A stretch of 64,000 nucleotides of DNA from Dethiobacter alkaliphilus AHT 1 (GCF_000174415.1 NZ_ACJM01000003.1:124001-188000); one strand, 5' to 3'. Positions 35,191 to 44,944 are shown, counted from the stretch's first letter. Made by a program: numbers and translations. Notes: generated from the letters alone by a model not told the origin.

Positions 35191-35508
35191 TCTAATTCCT
35201 CCCAATGACAGATTATGATACGTTGCGTTACCATCACTATATGCCACTGCTTGTACCAGATATCACCGTTTTTTATAAGTATTCAAAAAACCAGCCTACA
35301 TTTGGACTGGTAGTGTCTCAATAAAGCACAGAAAGTTCAAATTGTGTGCCCTATTAAAGACAGACAGTGACTAAAGAGGCTTAACAAAGGATAATTTCAG
35401 GCAAAGGGCGAATAACTCTTAGATTAGAAAATTGGCGGGGCTAACCCCTGTACGGAAAAGTTTTTCCAGGCTTACATGACATAGTTTTTTGACTTGAGAG
35501 GATGTGTT
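35191..35508. other. Intergenic region, no gene
   Basis: No open frame with a ribosome binding site. A short hairpin (CCAGCCTACATTTGGACTGG) lies near 35291-35311. TAGTGTCTCAATAAAGCACAGAAAG resembles common IS-end sequence but has no partner. The upstream signals for the EamA gene must lie here. Confidence 0.4.
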
Positions 35509-36429
35509 TTGCTCGCCATGGGCGGAGTTCTGGCATTATTTGCAGCACTTAGTTTCACGTTAGATAATATCTTTATCCGCAAAGGTCTGTTGGGAGAAAA
35601 ACCGGGTACTGTCTGGGATGTACGGTTCATTGTTTCTTCAACCTGCTTAATGCTGTTTATTATCGGTGCAGTGGTAGCGACCCTGCTCGGCTATCCCTTT
35701 GTCCAGGAGTTAATGCAGCTTTCCCTGACTGATATTTTGTTGCTGGTGGTGGCCGGGATACTGGGACCATTTGCCGGCGCTTTTCTTTTCTCTACTGCCA
35801 TAGCACAAATTGGTGCTTCCCATACTTCAGCACTGTGGACCGGGGCCAATCCTCTGTTTGCAGCATTGCTTGGCGTGGTCTTTATGGGCGACATACCGGA
35901 CCTGTTGGGCATTATCTCGGTTCTGATGATTATTGGCGGTATTCTGATTGTAGGTTATCACGGCCATGCAGAAACAACAAAAGTATTGGAAACAAAACTG
36001 GCCGGAGGTTTATTGGCGATCCTTTCCGGTGTATGCATTGCACTATCCCAGGTTGTCAGAGGAACTGCCATGACCATGGGGGCAACCACCAATACCGCTT
36101 TATTTGTCTACCAGGGCACGGCTTTTTTTGTGGTGACCGCAGTTCTCCTCTTTAAAAGAAAAAACCTGCTTCATATTAAGCAGATCAGCCGCCGCAGCCT
36201 GTTGTGTTACACTGTTTCGGGCACGGGAATGCTTTTGGGCAGTTATTTTCTTTTAGCTTCATTTAATTTCATACCGGTATGGCAGGCGGTGGCCATCCGC
36301 AACATTCAGCCGCTTTTTGCCATCCTGTTTTCCTGTCTCCTGCTAAAAAAAGTAGACAGGATCAGCTTCCGTTTAGTCCTGGGCGCCACATTGGTCACCG
36401 CAGGGGTTGTCATTCTTAACGTTTACTGA
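35509..36429 (+). CDS. EamA-family (DMT) transporter
   Basis: About 306 residues from TTG 35509, with GAGAGGA 6 nt upstream; ATG 35518 and TTG 35494 are alternatives. Ten hydrophobic helices in two EamA repeats (about 1-135 and 155-300), each with the GANPLFAALLGVVFMGDIP or IRNIQPLFAILFSCLLLKK end motif. It is a probable export or uptake carrier for small metabolites. Monocistronic, with its own terminator. Confidence 0.85.
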   Translation: MLAMGGVLALFAALSFTLDNIFIRKGLLGEKPGTVWDVRFIVSSTCLMLFIIGAVVATLLGYPFVQELMQLSLTDILLLVVAGILGPFAGAFLFSTAIAQIGASHTSALWTGANPLFAALLGVVFMGDIPDLLGIISVLMIIGGILIVGYHGHAETTKVLETKLAGGLLAILSGVCIALSQVVRGTAMTMGATTNTALFVYQGTAFFVVTAVLLFKRKNLLHIKQISRRSLLCYTVSGTGMLLGSYFLLASFNFIPVWQAVAIRNIQPLFAILFSCLLLKKVDRISFRLVLGATLVTAGVVILNVY

Positions 36430-36480
36430 TGTTGTCACCTATTTTCTATTAATAGCAGATACTCAGAGAGAAGCACACCG

Positions 36481-36516
36481 AAAGCCGGCCTGCAAAAAAT
36501 GAAGGCCGGCTTTCTT
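36481..36516 (+). terminator. Intrinsic terminator after the EamA gene
   Basis: AAAGCCGGCCT with its complement around an 11-nt A-rich loop, then TTTCTTAAATT. Confidence 0.85.
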
Positions 36517-36568
36517 AAATTCCAATTAAAATGACCCTTGTTGGCTTACTAAACAAACATATCTTATA

Positions 36569-37162
36569 TTATATTTCTTCCAGTCTGCTTCTCAGGCTTT
36601 TTAGGTAACTGCCGTCCGCATCTTCCATGGCAGAAGACATGACGGCAATACCGTGGGCTCCCGCTTTAATTACCGCCGAAACATTGTCTGTACTAATTCC
36701 GCCGATGGCAATTACGGGAATGGAAACACTGCTGGTAACGGCCTCTACAAAACTAAGGCCCTTTCCCCCCAGGCCGGGCTTACAGTCTGTTTTAAAGATA
36801 TTGCCGGCAATAATGTAATCTGCTCCCAGCTTTTGGGCGGTTAGTGCTTCTTCGATTGTGTGGATGGATAAGCCCAGCCTAGTGCGGACATTTTCCTGTC
36901 GGTAGTTTTTAATGCCGCTGTGATAGCCAAAAGCTTCAATTTGCCCAGCAACCTGAAGGTTGTTGTTTATTATCAGGGGAGTGTTGTAGGAGTCGGTAAT
37001 CTTTTTTACCTGTTGGGCCAAATCCAGAAGTTCCTGGTGGCTCAGGTCTTTCTCTCTTAAAATGATGGCATCGGCAAAGGGGCACGCTCTGTTAACGGCA
37101 TCGCAGAGGGTGCCGTCTTTGACCAGTTTTCTGTTGGTTACAACAAAGAGTTTGTTTTTCAA
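36569..37162 (-). CDS. thiE: Thiamine phosphate synthase (ThiE/TenI-like)
   Basis: 197 residues. TIM-barrel marks: LPLIINN-like TPLIINNNLQVA, GLSIHTIEEALTAQKLGADYIIAGNIFKTDCKPGLGGKGL and VIAIGGISTDNVSAVIKAGAHGIAVMSS. ThiE joins HMP-PP and thiazole phosphate. Because GLSIHT and FKTDCKPG depart from the classical GxSxHxxEE and PTxTK motifs, it could be the related TenI; the sequence cannot separate these. TTG start overlaps the thiH stop by 4 nt. Last gene of the thi operon. Confidence 0.8.
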   Translation of the reverse strand: MKNKLFVVTNRKLVKDGTLCDAVNRACPFADAIILREKDLSHQELLDLAQQVKKITDSYNTPLIINNNLQVAGQIEAFGYHSGIKNYRQENVRTRLGLSIHTIEEALTAQKLGADYIIAGNIFKTDCKPGLGGKGLSFVEAVTSSVSIPVIAIGGISTDNVSAVIKAGAHGIAVMSSAMEDADGSYLKSLRSRLEEI

Positions 37163-38262
37163 AACGGTTCCCAGTCCTTAAAAATGGGATTATAGCCCTT
37201 CTCTCTGATGGCACACCTTATCTCCTCCACCGTTCTGCCGTCTGCAATGTCAAACTGGCTTGTGCTTTTGTCTTCAATGCTGTGGCCGCCCACCTGAGTG
37301 GAAACGGCGGCAGACATTTTGGTAACGCCAAGAGGGATCAGGTTGTCCCTGAATTCGGCGCTTTCCCTGGTGGTGATATTGATGCCTGCTCTTGGCAGGA
37401 AGATTTTATAGGCCAGCATGGCCTGCACCAGGTTCTTTTCCGTCACTTCGTAAATCTTTGTTTCGGTACCCTTGTGAGGGCGGATTCTGGGGGTGGAAAG
37501 GGTAAGTTCCAGGGCAGGATAGTTGTCCTGGAGGTATTGGCCGTGCAACCCTGTAAAGAAGGCTTCCTGCCGCCAGGGGGACAGGCCCAGCAGCGCTCCG
37601 ATGCTTACCGAATGAATTCCCGATTTTGCTGCCCTTTCTGCTGCTTCCAGCCTGTATTGGTAGTTGCTTTTGGGGCCTTTGGGGTGTACCGTTTTGTAGG
37701 TGTCTTTGTTATAGACTTCCTGGTAAATGGTGAGGCCGTCGGCGCCTGCTTCAATTAGTTGGCGGTACTCTTGTTGCTCCAGTGGATAGATCTCGATGGA
37801 AATGGAGCTAAAGTATTTTTTAATGAGGGAGATGCAGTCTTTGATATAGGAGACAGGAGTATGGGTTCTGGATTCTCCGGTGAGGAGGATAATGTGGCGA
37901 AACCCCTGGTTGCGGATGGCCAGGGCCTCTTTTTCTGCATCTTCAAGAGAGAGTTTTTTGCGTTTGATTTCATTGCTGGAGTTATAGCCGCAATAGGTGC
38001 AGGCATTGACGCAGTAATTGGCAAGATACATGGGTGTGTATAGGACCACGGTCCGGCCAAACTGGTTTAGAGCTATCTTGTGAGCTTTCTGAGCCATCTC
38101 TTCCAGATAGTTTTCGGCCTGTGGAGAGAGAAGGCAGAGAAAGTCTTCTTCATTGATGCTGGGTTTGATGAGAGCGTAGCGTATTCTGTCTTCGGTTACC
38201 GAAGCAAAAAAGGCAGCGAAGTCCAGTGTCTCATATGTGGCGATTTTTTCATAAGCACTCAT
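37159..38262 (-). CDS. thiH: 2-iminoacetate synthase ThiH
   Basis: 367 residues, radical SAM. YLANYCVNACTYCGYNSSN holds the CxxxCxxC iron-sulfur site. It cleaves tyrosine to give dehydroglycine for the thiazole ring, the anaerobic alternative to ThiO. RESAEFRDNLIPLGVTKMSAAVSTQVGGHS is characteristic of ThiH. Between thiE and thiG. Confidence 0.95.
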   Translation of the reverse strand: MSAYEKIATYETLDFAAFFASVTEDRIRYALIKPSINEEDFLCLLSPQAENYLEEMAQKAHKIALNQFGRTVVLYTPMYLANYCVNACTYCGYNSSNEIKRKKLSLEDAEKEALAIRNQGFRHIILLTGESRTHTPVSYIKDCISLIKKYFSSISIEIYPLEQQEYRQLIEAGADGLTIYQEVYNKDTYKTVHPKGPKSNYQYRLEAAERAAKSGIHSVSIGALLGLSPWRQEAFFTGLHGQYLQDNYPALELTLSTPRIRPHKGTETKIYEVTEKNLVQAMLAYKIFLPRAGINITTRESAEFRDNLIPLGVTKMSAAVSTQVGGHSIEDKSTSQFDIADGRTVEEIRCAIREKGYNPIFKDWEPF

Positions 38263-38266
38263 CAGC

Positions 38267-39031
38267 TCACCTCAAAAACCCGGTGAGGGGTGAGGATGCC
38301 TCGGCAACTGTTCTTTGCGGTCCTAATCTGGAAAGGTAAGCCTTTCTTCCCGCTTCGGTGGCCAGTTTAAAGGCCTCCCCCATGGCTACCGGATCACCCG
38401 AGGATGCTATGGCGGTATTGACCAGCACCGCATCTGCTCCCATCTCCATGGCCTCTGCGGCATGGGAGGGGGCGCCAAGGCCGGCATCCACGATGATGGG
38501 AAGATTCATTTCATCTATGAGAATGCGCACCATTTCCTTTGTTTTAATGCCTCTGTTGCTGCCAATGGGCGCTCCCAAAGGCATTACTGCCGCCGCTCCG
38601 GCATCGGCCATCCTTTTGGCATCCATTAAATCCGGGTTCATATAAGGGAGAACGACGAAGCCTTCTTTGGCCAAGATTTCCGTTGCTTTGATGGTTTCGT
38701 AATTGTCGGGCAAGAGATATTTGTTATCGGAGATGACTTCAATTTTAATCCAGTTGCCGCAGCCGGCGGCTTGTGCCAGCCGGGCGATACGTACGGCCTC
38801 CTCTGCAGTTCTTGCACCGGAGGTGTTGGGCAAGAGAGTTATTTTTTTATCGATGAAGTTTAGGATGTTTTCCTCACTGGAGGTAATATCCACCCTTCTT
38901 AGAGCAACGGTTACCACTTGGGTTCCGCTGCTTTCTATAACCTGTGGCAGTATTTCATTGGATGAGTATTTTCCGGTACCGATAAGAAGCCTGCTTTCCA
39001 GTTCTGTAGAACCAATTTGCAGTTTATCCAT
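38267..39031 (-). CDS. thiG: Thiazole synthase ThiG
   Basis: 254 residues, typical length. Begins [55 protein letters not shown] and [31 protein letters not shown] are ThiG-specific. It forms the thiazole ring from DXP, dehydroglycine and ThiS thiocarboxylate. Confidence 0.96.
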   Translation of the reverse strand: MDKLQIGSTELESRLLIGTGKYSSNEILPQVIESSGTQVVTVALRRVDITSSEENILNFIDKKITLLPNTSGARTAEEAVRIARLAQAAGCGNWIKIEVISDNKYLLPDNYETIKATEILAKEGFVVLPYMNPDLMDAKRMADAGAAAVMPLGAPIGSNRGIKTKEMVRILIDEMNLPIIVDAGLGAPSHAAEAMEMGADAVLVNTAIASSGDPVAMGEAFKLATEAGRKAYLSRLGPQRTVAEASSPLTGFLR

Positions 39032-39033
39032 AG

Positions 39034-39840
39034 CTATTCCCCCTCTTCTTCTAAGATAATGCGCAGTACGGTATTGGCCTGTTGGTTGGCGGCTATGGAA
39101 ACCCGGGGAGCCATAAGCCCCTGGCCGGGCCTTGCTTCATTTACGCCGTCGCCGATGAGGAAAAAGTTTTTTCCCGCTTTTCTGGCGGTGATGCTGTTGC
39201 CGGAAAAAAAGCCTGCCATGCCGGAGGCGGCCACCAACTTCTTATCCTTCATTTTGGTCAGCACCGTGTTTGTGAGAAGGGCCTTGGATACCGCATTATC
39301 GAAGGCCTCCATGATAATATCCACATCTTTGAAGATCTCTGCCATGTTGCTTTCATCCAGGAAAGTATCTATTGTTTCCACTTCCACAAAGGGATTGCAC
39401 TCCTGAATTAAGTCTTTCAAGGCTTCTGTTTTTTTCATGCCGATATGGCGGATGAAATACTGCTGGCGGTTTAAATTGCTGGGTTCTACCACGTCAAAAT
39501 CCACCAGCAAAAGCTTGCCGATGCCGATTCTGGCCAGGGACATGGCGGCGTTGGAGCCCAGGCCTCCCAGGCCGGCAATGCCTACGCTAAAGTTTTTAAC
39601 CTTTTCATGCACACCGGGAGTATGCCTGGAAAGGAGCATGGCCTCCATTTCTTCCATGGAAGGCATCTCTCCCTTTTTAATCAGTACTACCCGATCATTT
39701 TCCTGCAGTATGGGATTTTCCTTAGTAATAAAGCCGTTATAGACCAGCACGTCTGCGTCCTTTTTAATCTCTTCCTTTAAATCGTGCAAAGTCTGGCCTT
39801 CTTTTATTGTCAGTGCTTTTTCATTAACGTAAATCTGCAT
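39034..39840 (-). CDS. thiF: ThiF-type E1 adenylyltransferase with N-terminal ThiS-like domain
   Basis: 268 residues from ATG 39838-39840 (GGAGG at 5 nt). Residues 1-60 form a ThiS-like beta-grasp domain ([17 protein letters not shown] ... [12 protein letters not shown]) without a C-terminal Gly-Gly. From residue 85 the E1 fold follows: [29 protein letters not shown] (nucleotide site) and NLNRQQYF (the catalytic Arg region). It activates ThiS by adenylation for sulfur transfer. The fused domain probably docks or regulates (inference). Lies between thiG and thiS. Confidence 0.88.
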   Translation of the reverse strand: MQIYVNEKALTIKEGQTLHDLKEEIKKDADVLVYNGFITKENPILQENDRVVLIKKGEMPSMEEMEAMLLSRHTPGVHEKVKNFSVGIAGLGGLGSNAAMSLARIGIGKLLLVDFDVVEPSNLNRQQYFIRHIGMKKTEALKDLIQECNPFVEVETIDTFLDESNMAEIFKDVDIIMEAFDNAVSKALLTNTVLTKMKDKKLVAASGMAGFFSGNSITARKAGKNFFLIGDGVNEARPGQGLMAPRVSIAANQQANTVLRIILEEEGE

Positions 39841-39841
39841 C

Positions 39842-40036
39842 TCAACCTCCACCTACAAAGCTTATTAACTCCACCGCAGCTGTGGAGCTAAGCTTTTTTT
39901 GCCGGTACTCATCTTTGGGGACAATTTGCTGATCCACTTCCACCACAACTTTGTTAGGGTCAAGGGACAGCTCTTCCAATAGCTTTGCAACTGTGATGCC
40001 CTCGGGAAAGTCTTTTTCTGTGCCGTTAATAATCAT
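39842..40036 (-). CDS. thiS: Sulfur carrier protein ThiS
   Basis: 64 residues of beta-grasp fold ending in GGG; the terminal Gly-Gly carries the thiocarboxylate for ThiG. First gene of the operon and 4-5 bp from thiF. AAAGGAGTACGC ATG gives a good start. Confidence 0.93.
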   Translation of the reverse strand: MIINGTEKDFPEGITVAKLLEELSLDPNKVVVEVDQQIVPKDEYRQKKLSSTAAVELISFVGGG

Positions 40037-40064
40037 GCGTACTCCTTTCTTTTTTCAGGGAACT

Positions 40065-40091
40065 AAAAAAGAGAGCATAAATGCTCCCTCA
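40065..40091 (-). terminator. Second attenuator in the thi leader
   Basis: On the minus strand GAGGGAGCA pairs with TGCTCTCTT (two G-U pairs) around a UUUA loop, followed by TTTTTT. It stands 30 bp before the thiS start codon. Its 5' arm overlaps a 12-nt stretch complementary to the TPP aptamer. Confidence 0.7.
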
Positions 40092-40157
40092 TAACCTGTA
40101 GTTCAAGCTAGGCACGGTTTACGCTGCCGGTTTGCTAACTACATATAAATTACTTAC

Positions 40158-40195
40158 CGGAAAATAAAAAGCAAATTCACAGGGAATTTGCTTAA
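40158..40195 (-). terminator. First attenuator in the thi leader
   Basis: Minus-strand AAGCAAATTC pairs with GAATTTGCTT around CCCTGT, followed by TTTATTTT. It lies directly after the TPP aptamer, the usual place of the expression platform. Confidence 0.8.
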
Positions 40196-40208
40196 AGTTT
40201 AACCGGAA

Positions 40209-40297
40209 CCATCCCTACGTTGGCATTACCCAAATCAGGTTATGAGGGTCAGGGAAACACATCCCACTCTCAGCCTGCTTAGGCAGGCTCCCCTGGA
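40209..40297 (-). promoter_or_regulatory. TPP riboswitch
   Basis: The minus strand contains the conserved thi-box elements in order: AGGGGAGC at the 5' side, GCAGGCTGAGAGTGGG, ACCCTCATAACCTGATTTGG, TAATGCCAACGTAGGGA. Spacing agrees with the TPP aptamer. It precedes thiS and should reduce thiSFGHE expression when TPP is abundant. Confidence 0.95.
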
Positions 40298-40364
40298 AGT
40301 ATTTTGTTTTAGTAGTTCTAATTTACCATGGAAAAGAACCGGAATCAAGAGACAATTTTTCTAC

Positions 40365-41366
40365 TCAGCATATTCTGGGCACTGGAATGCCTGCCGGCAT
40401 TTCCACAAGGCGAGTGCCCCCTGCTTCAGTTTTCATGAGTACTTCCCCGCTGCCGGAGGCCACCGTTCCGATAATTACCGCATCGGCGCCCAGGGGATGA
40501 GCTTGCAGCATGTTTAATAGATCTGCTGCTGAATCCTTTTGGACTACAAACAGCATTTTTCCCTCGTTGGCCAGAGTAAGGGGATCCAGCCCTAACATAT
40601 CTGAGGCGGCCTTAACCTGTGGCCGGATTGGTATGTGGCGCTCTTGCAAAATTATATCGGCCCCGGCAGCCTGAGCCAGTTCATTGAGGGAGGCGGCCGC
40701 GCCGCCGCGAGTGGGATCCCGCAACCAGCGCACAGCGGGGAATAAATCCTCCACTGCGGACAGCAAGCTGCTTAGAGGTGCACAGTCGCTTTTTACTTGT
40801 GTTTCAAAGGCCAGGCCTTCGCGCTCTGACAAAACGGCAATACCATGGTCGCCCAAAGTGCCGGAAACGATAATTGCGTCTCCCGGCTGTATTTCCCGAG
40901 GGGAGAGCTTCAGTCCCCTGTAGACCTGGCCGATTCCCGTAGTATTAATATAAATCCCGTCGGCCTGGCCCCTGGGCACTACTTTTGTATCTCCCGCCAC
41001 CACCGCCACATCGCATTCCTTGGCGGTTTGGGCCATGGAAGCCACAATCTGTTCCAACTGGGAGAGCAAAAACCCCTCTTCCAGAATAAAAGCGGCAGTA
41101 AGATACATGGGCCTTGCTCCCCCCGCTGTCAAATCGTTTATGGTGCCGCAAACAGAGAGTTTACCGATATCACCGCCGGGGAAAAAGACCGGTTGGACAA
41201 CAAAGGAATCTGTGGTGACTGCTAAGGCGCGGTTAGGCGTGGGTAGTATGGTAGCATCAGATAAGTGCTCCAGATAGGGGTTCCATAGATAGCGAAGAAA
41301 CAGGTTTTGTACCAGTTGGGCGGAAAAGGCACCGCCGTCCCCGTGGGACAGGGTTACCCGGCTCAT
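40365..41366 (-). CDS. hypE: Carbamoyl dehydratase HypE
   Basis: 333 residues, AIR-synthase-like ATPase. It ends VPRIC: the C-terminal cysteine receives the carbamoyl group from HypF and is dehydrated to thiocyanate for the Fe-CN ligands. TLSHGDGG, TNRALAVTTDSFVV and VVAGDTKVV are typical. Overlaps hypD by 4 nt (ATGA). Last gene of the hydrogenase operon. Confidence 0.96.
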   Translation of the reverse strand: MSRVTLSHGDGGAFSAQLVQNLFLRYLWNPYLEHLSDATILPTPNRALAVTTDSFVVQPVFFPGGDIGKLSVCGTINDLTAGGARPMYLTAAFILEEGFLLSQLEQIVASMAQTAKECDVAVVAGDTKVVPRGQADGIYINTTGIGQVYRGLKLSPREIQPGDAIIVSGTLGDHGIAVLSEREGLAFETQVKSDCAPLSSLLSAVEDLFPAVRWLRDPTRGGAAASLNELAQAAGADIILQERHIPIRPQVKAASDMLGLDPLTLANEGKMLFVVQKDSAADLLNMLQAHPLGADAVIIGTVASGSGEVLMKTEAGGTRLVEMPAGIPVPRIC

Positions 41367-42442
41367 AGAGTCACCGCCTTTTTTCGTTCATAACGGAAGT
41401 AAGCTGCACAAGCCCCTTCCGAAGAAACCATACAAGGTCCTTCCGGTGAGAGAGGATTACATTTGCTGCCAAACAGTGCGCAGTCGGGAGGGGTAATTTC
41501 ACCCAAAAGAACATTGGCACAGCGGCAGGCAGAGTTTTCCGGGGTATCTTGAGGTGTTACGGGGAAGCGCAGGCGGGCGTCAAACTGGGTCAACTCCCGG
41601 CGCAAAGACAGGCCGCTTTGCTCGATAAGGCCCAGGCCGCGCCAGTTGGCATCACTTGGGGCAAAGACTTTCTCAATTAGCGCCCTGGCCTGGGGATTTC
41701 CTTCCTCCCGAACAACAGAGGGGTAACAGTTCACCACAGCTGCCTCATCCTTTGTAGCCATTTCCACCAAAGCTAAAACAGCAGTCAGGATATCTGTCAA
41801 CTCAAAGCCTGTGACAGCGGCGGGCAAATGATAATGGGAGGCCACAAAATCCTGGGCCTTCCTGCCGATTACCGCACTGACATGGCCCGGCAGGATCAGC
41901 CCGTGTAATGAGGACTTACCTCCACCAAGCAGGGCATGCAGAGCAGCAGGCATGGTTTTCACACAGGAGAAAACCGAGTAATTATCCAGGCCGTATTGGC
42001 GGGCTAACTCCACTGACATGGCAATGGCCGGGGCTGTGGTTTCAAAACCTACGCCCAGGAAAACAAACTGGCGGTCTTGTTCCTGTTGTGCCATTTTTAC
42101 CGCTTCAAAGGGTGAATAAACTGCACGAACATCTGCACCGGCGGCTTTCTCCAATTCCAGTGTAGTTTCACTGCCGGGAACGCGCAGCATATCGCCAAAG
42201 GTGGCGATGGTGACGCCGGGTTGGCGTGAGAGCATAATCATCTGGTCCAGGTCGTACTGCGAGGTGACACACACCGGACAACCGGGGCCGCTGACCAGCT
42301 CCAGCTCCGGGGTCAACAGGGACCGGATACCACAGCGGCCAATGGCGGTGGTATGGGTCCCGCAAACTTCCATCAGGCGCAGCGGCTGTGTAATATTGCT
42401 TTTTATCCTGTGGATCAGGGCTGAAACCGTCTGTTCATTCAT
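41363..42442 (-). CDS. hypD: Fe-(CN)2CO assembly scaffold HypD
   Basis: 359 residues. Conserved FMEVCGTHT-like LMEVCGTHTTAIGR, SGPGCPVCVT and GFETTAPA. The C-terminal cysteines (FGSKCNPLSPEGPC... and NSACRCANVL) hold the 4Fe-4S cluster. With HypC it carries the Fe(CN)2CO group made by HypE/HypF. Confidence 0.96.
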   Translation of the reverse strand: MNEQTVSALIHRIKSNITQPLRLMEVCGTHTTAIGRCGIRSLLTPELELVSGPGCPVCVTSQYDLDQMIMLSRQPGVTIATFGDMLRVPGSETTLELEKAAGADVRAVYSPFEAVKMAQQEQDRQFVFLGVGFETTAPAIAMSVELARQYGLDNYSVFSCVKTMPAALHALLGGGKSSLHGLILPGHVSAVIGRKAQDFVASHYHLPAAVTGFELTDILTAVLALVEMATKDEAAVVNCYPSVVREEGNPQARALIEKVFAPSDANWRGLGLIEQSGLSLRRELTQFDARLRFPVTPQDTPENSACRCANVLLGEITPPDCALFGSKCNPLSPEGPCMVSSEGACAAYFRYERKKAVTL

Positions 42443-42653
42443 GCCCTTCCAACTCCTTTAGCAGGGCCAGTGTTTCTTCTGCGTCCTGCAGGTCTATCTG
42501 CTGGATAGCCAGGCCGGCATGAACCAGTACCCAGGAGCCTGGAACCGCTTTGGGCACCAAAGTCATCATCACTTCCATGCGGTTTCCGCAATAATCTACA
42601 GTCCCCCACATACCGCTGTTTTCAATTACCTCACAAGGCATACCGATACACAT
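42435..42653 (-). CDS. hypC: Hydrogenase assembly chaperone HypC
   Basis: 72 residues starting MCIGMPCEV. The Cys at position 2 is essential in this family, which fixes the start at ATG 42653 over 42671. The ATG overlaps the hypF stop as TGATG. Overlaps hypD by 8 nt. Confidence 0.95.
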   Translation of the reverse strand: MCIGMPCEVIENSGMWGTVDYCGNRMEVMMTLVPKAVPGSWVLVHAGLAIQQIDLQDAEETLALLKELEGHE

Positions 42654-44944
42654 CAGACCGTCCTCCTCCATGCGGCCACCAGTGCCTGGCCCAAAGCCAG
42701 GCCGCCGTCATTTGCCGGCACCTGCCGCTGTGTATAAACCTGAAAACCTGCCGCCTGCAACCGTGTCCTGAGCGCGGTGAGCAAATAAGGGTTCTGAAAC
42801 GAGCCACCGCTTAAAACAACCCGGTCCAGTCCGTTTTTCTGCCTGACCCGCTCCACCGCAGCGGCAAACATCTCCACAATGGTTGCTTCAAAAGCTGCAG
42901 CAATCATTCCCGCATCTTTGCCGCGCAGAAAATCTTCGGCAAGACTATGCATTAGTGTACTGCAGCTGATGGTTTTTCCTTCTATGGTAAAGGGATAAGT
43001 ACCTCGCTCATGGCCCAGGGCAGCTTCTGCCAGCTCCATGGGTGCCTGGCCGTCATAGGTGTTTTCCCGGCAGATACCTAAAAGTGCCGCCGCCGCATCA
43101 TAGAGCCTGCCGCAGCTGGAGGCCATGGGAGAGTTTACTTTTCGTTTAAGCATGGTGGACAAAAGGTCTATCTCTCTTTCCTTGTCGGCAAAGAGTGCTT
43201 TTGCCAGTGTGACACCTTCCTCCCCCGTACTTTGCCATAACCAGGAGACGGCCATCCGCCAGGGGTGGCGTACTGCCGCTTCTCCTCCGGGAAGGGGTAC
43301 CGGCTCCAGGTGGAATTCCCGCTCAAAGTCCAAATAATCGCCACTGAGTACTTCACCGCCCCAGATTGTACCGTCCCGGCCATAGCCGGTGCCGTCACAT
43401 ATCACACCAATTACCGGGCCGGTTAGGTAGTTTTCTCCCATACAGGAGGCCAGGTGAGCATGATGATGCCATACCGTCTCATGGGTTCCCGGCTTTTTGG
43501 CGGCCAAGGCTGCCGAGTGGTAGCCGGGATGACAATCAAAGGCCACAATGGTTGGCTCAACCTGTAACATCTCAGCCAGTTCTCCCGCCGCTTCCAGATG
43601 GACGCGGCGTGTTTCCGCATAGGCCAAATCCCCGATATGGGGGCCGGGGTAAGCATGGCCGTCCTTTAGGAAACAGAAGGAGTTTTTAAGATCCCCGCCG
43701 GCTGCAAATACCTGGGCAGAGTTGTTAGGTACGGGTACCGGAATGGATGCCGGGACGTACCCCCGGGAGCGCCGCAGCAGATGCGGGACTTTCTGAATTA
43801 CCTGCAGCAGGGAATCGTCACAGCGTTTATGAATTGGCCGGTTATGGGTCAGAAAAAAATCTGCCACCGTTCCTAAATCACGCAATGCTTCCTGGGTGTC
43901 TTTGGCCAGGGGCAGGCCGGTTTCATTACCGCTGGTCATCACCAGCATCTCCAAGTCCTGATCAAAGAGTAGATGGTGCAGCGGTGTGTAGGGCAGCATC
44001 ACGCCCAGTGTGCCTGCCTTGGGAGCCAGGCCTTTTGGCAAAATAGAGCCGGGCCGGCGCCTGAGCACCACAATGGGAGCTTCCGGGGAGTCCAGAAGCT
44101 CTGCTTCTTTTTCATCTACAGAACAATAACGGCGCACCAGGGCTTCATCGCGGCACATCACCGCAAAGGGCCTAGCCGGCCGTCCTTTACGGTACCGCAA
44201 GGTTTGAACAGCTTCCGGGTTTTTTGCATCACAGGCCAGGTGAAATCCACCCAGGCCTTTAACGGCCAAAATATGTCCCGCTTTTAGCAGAGCAAGGGTC
44301 TTCTCCCGCCAGTGTCCCGGCACCGTTTCTCCCTTGCTGTCACAGAGCGCAGCCTGAGGTCCGCACTGCGGGCAGGCGTTGGGCTGGGCGTGAAACCGCC
44401 GGTTTAGAGGATTATGATATTCCTCTTCACATTCCTCACACATGGCAAAGCCGGACATGGTGGTCTCTTTACGGTCGTAAGGTACGCCCTGAATAATTGT
44501 ATAGCGCGGCCCGCAATCGGTGCAGTTGGTAAAAGGATACTGGTGGCGCCGGTTGTGTGGTGACAGGATATCTTCCCGGCAACTGGGGCAGACTGCCACA
44601 TCGGCGGGGATGCGGGGCACACCGTCACCTTCAGAGCCGCTCTCCCGAATGATGAACTTATGGTCACCGGCAGTATCAATGACGGTACAGCGGATATCAT
44701 TGATGCGGGCCAGCCGCAGCGAACATTGTTTCAGTTCCGCAAGAAACTGATCCACGCTTAAAGCAGAACCTTCAACCTCCATCACCACGCCTTGTCTGTT
44801 ATTGAGAACCCATCCTTTTAGAGAGCGCTTCACCGCTTCACGATATATATAGGGACGAAACCCTACGCCCTGTACCACACCGCTGACTTCAACGCGCAGG
44901 CGCATCCGCTGCGCTTTACCGGGCCCGGGCAGATTCACAGCCAT
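42653..44944 (-). CDS. hypF: Carbamoyltransferase HypF
   Basis: 763 residues. Acylphosphatase domain (about 13-100: VSGVVQGVGFRPYIYREA), two zinc fingers (CPSC...CTDCG and CEEC...CPQCG, about 115-190), YrdC domain (about 200-390) and Kae1-like domain with VWHHHAHLASCM and VICDGTGYGRDGTIWGGE. It makes the carbamoyl group for HypE. Start 44944 has GAGAGG at 8 nt; it overlaps hypB. Confidence 0.96.
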   Translation of the reverse strand: MAVNLPGPGKAQRMRLRVEVSGVVQGVGFRPYIYREAVKRSLKGWVLNNRQGVVMEVEGSALSVDQFLAELKQCSLRLARINDIRCTVIDTAGDHKFIIRESGSEGDGVPRIPADVAVCPSCREDILSPHNRRHQYPFTNCTDCGPRYTIIQGVPYDRKETTMSGFAMCEECEEEYHNPLNRRFHAQPNACPQCGPQAALCDSKGETVPGHWREKTLALLKAGHILAVKGLGGFHLACDAKNPEAVQTLRYRKGRPARPFAVMCRDEALVRRYCSVDEKEAELLDSPEAPIVVLRRRPGSILPKGLAPKAGTLGVMLPYTPLHHLLFDQDLEMLVMTSGNETGLPLAKDTQEALRDLGTVADFFLTHNRPIHKRCDDSLLQVIQKVPHLLRRSRGYVPASIPVPVPNNSAQVFAAGGDLKNSFCFLKDGHAYPGPHIGDLAYAETRRVHLEAAGELAEMLQVEPTIVAFDCHPGYHSAALAAKKPGTHETVWHHHAHLASCMGENYLTGPVIGVICDGTGYGRDGTIWGGEVLSGDYLDFEREFHLEPVPLPGGEAAVRHPWRMAVSWLWQSTGEEGVTLAKALFADKEREIDLLSTMLKRKVNSPMASSCGRLYDAAAALLGICRENTYDGQAPMELAEAALGHERGTYPFTIEGKTISCSTLMHSLAEDFLRGKDAGMIAAAFEATIVEMFAAAVERVRQKNGLDRVVLSGGSFQNPYLLTALRTRLQAAGFQVYTQRQVPANDGGLALGQALVAAWRRTV

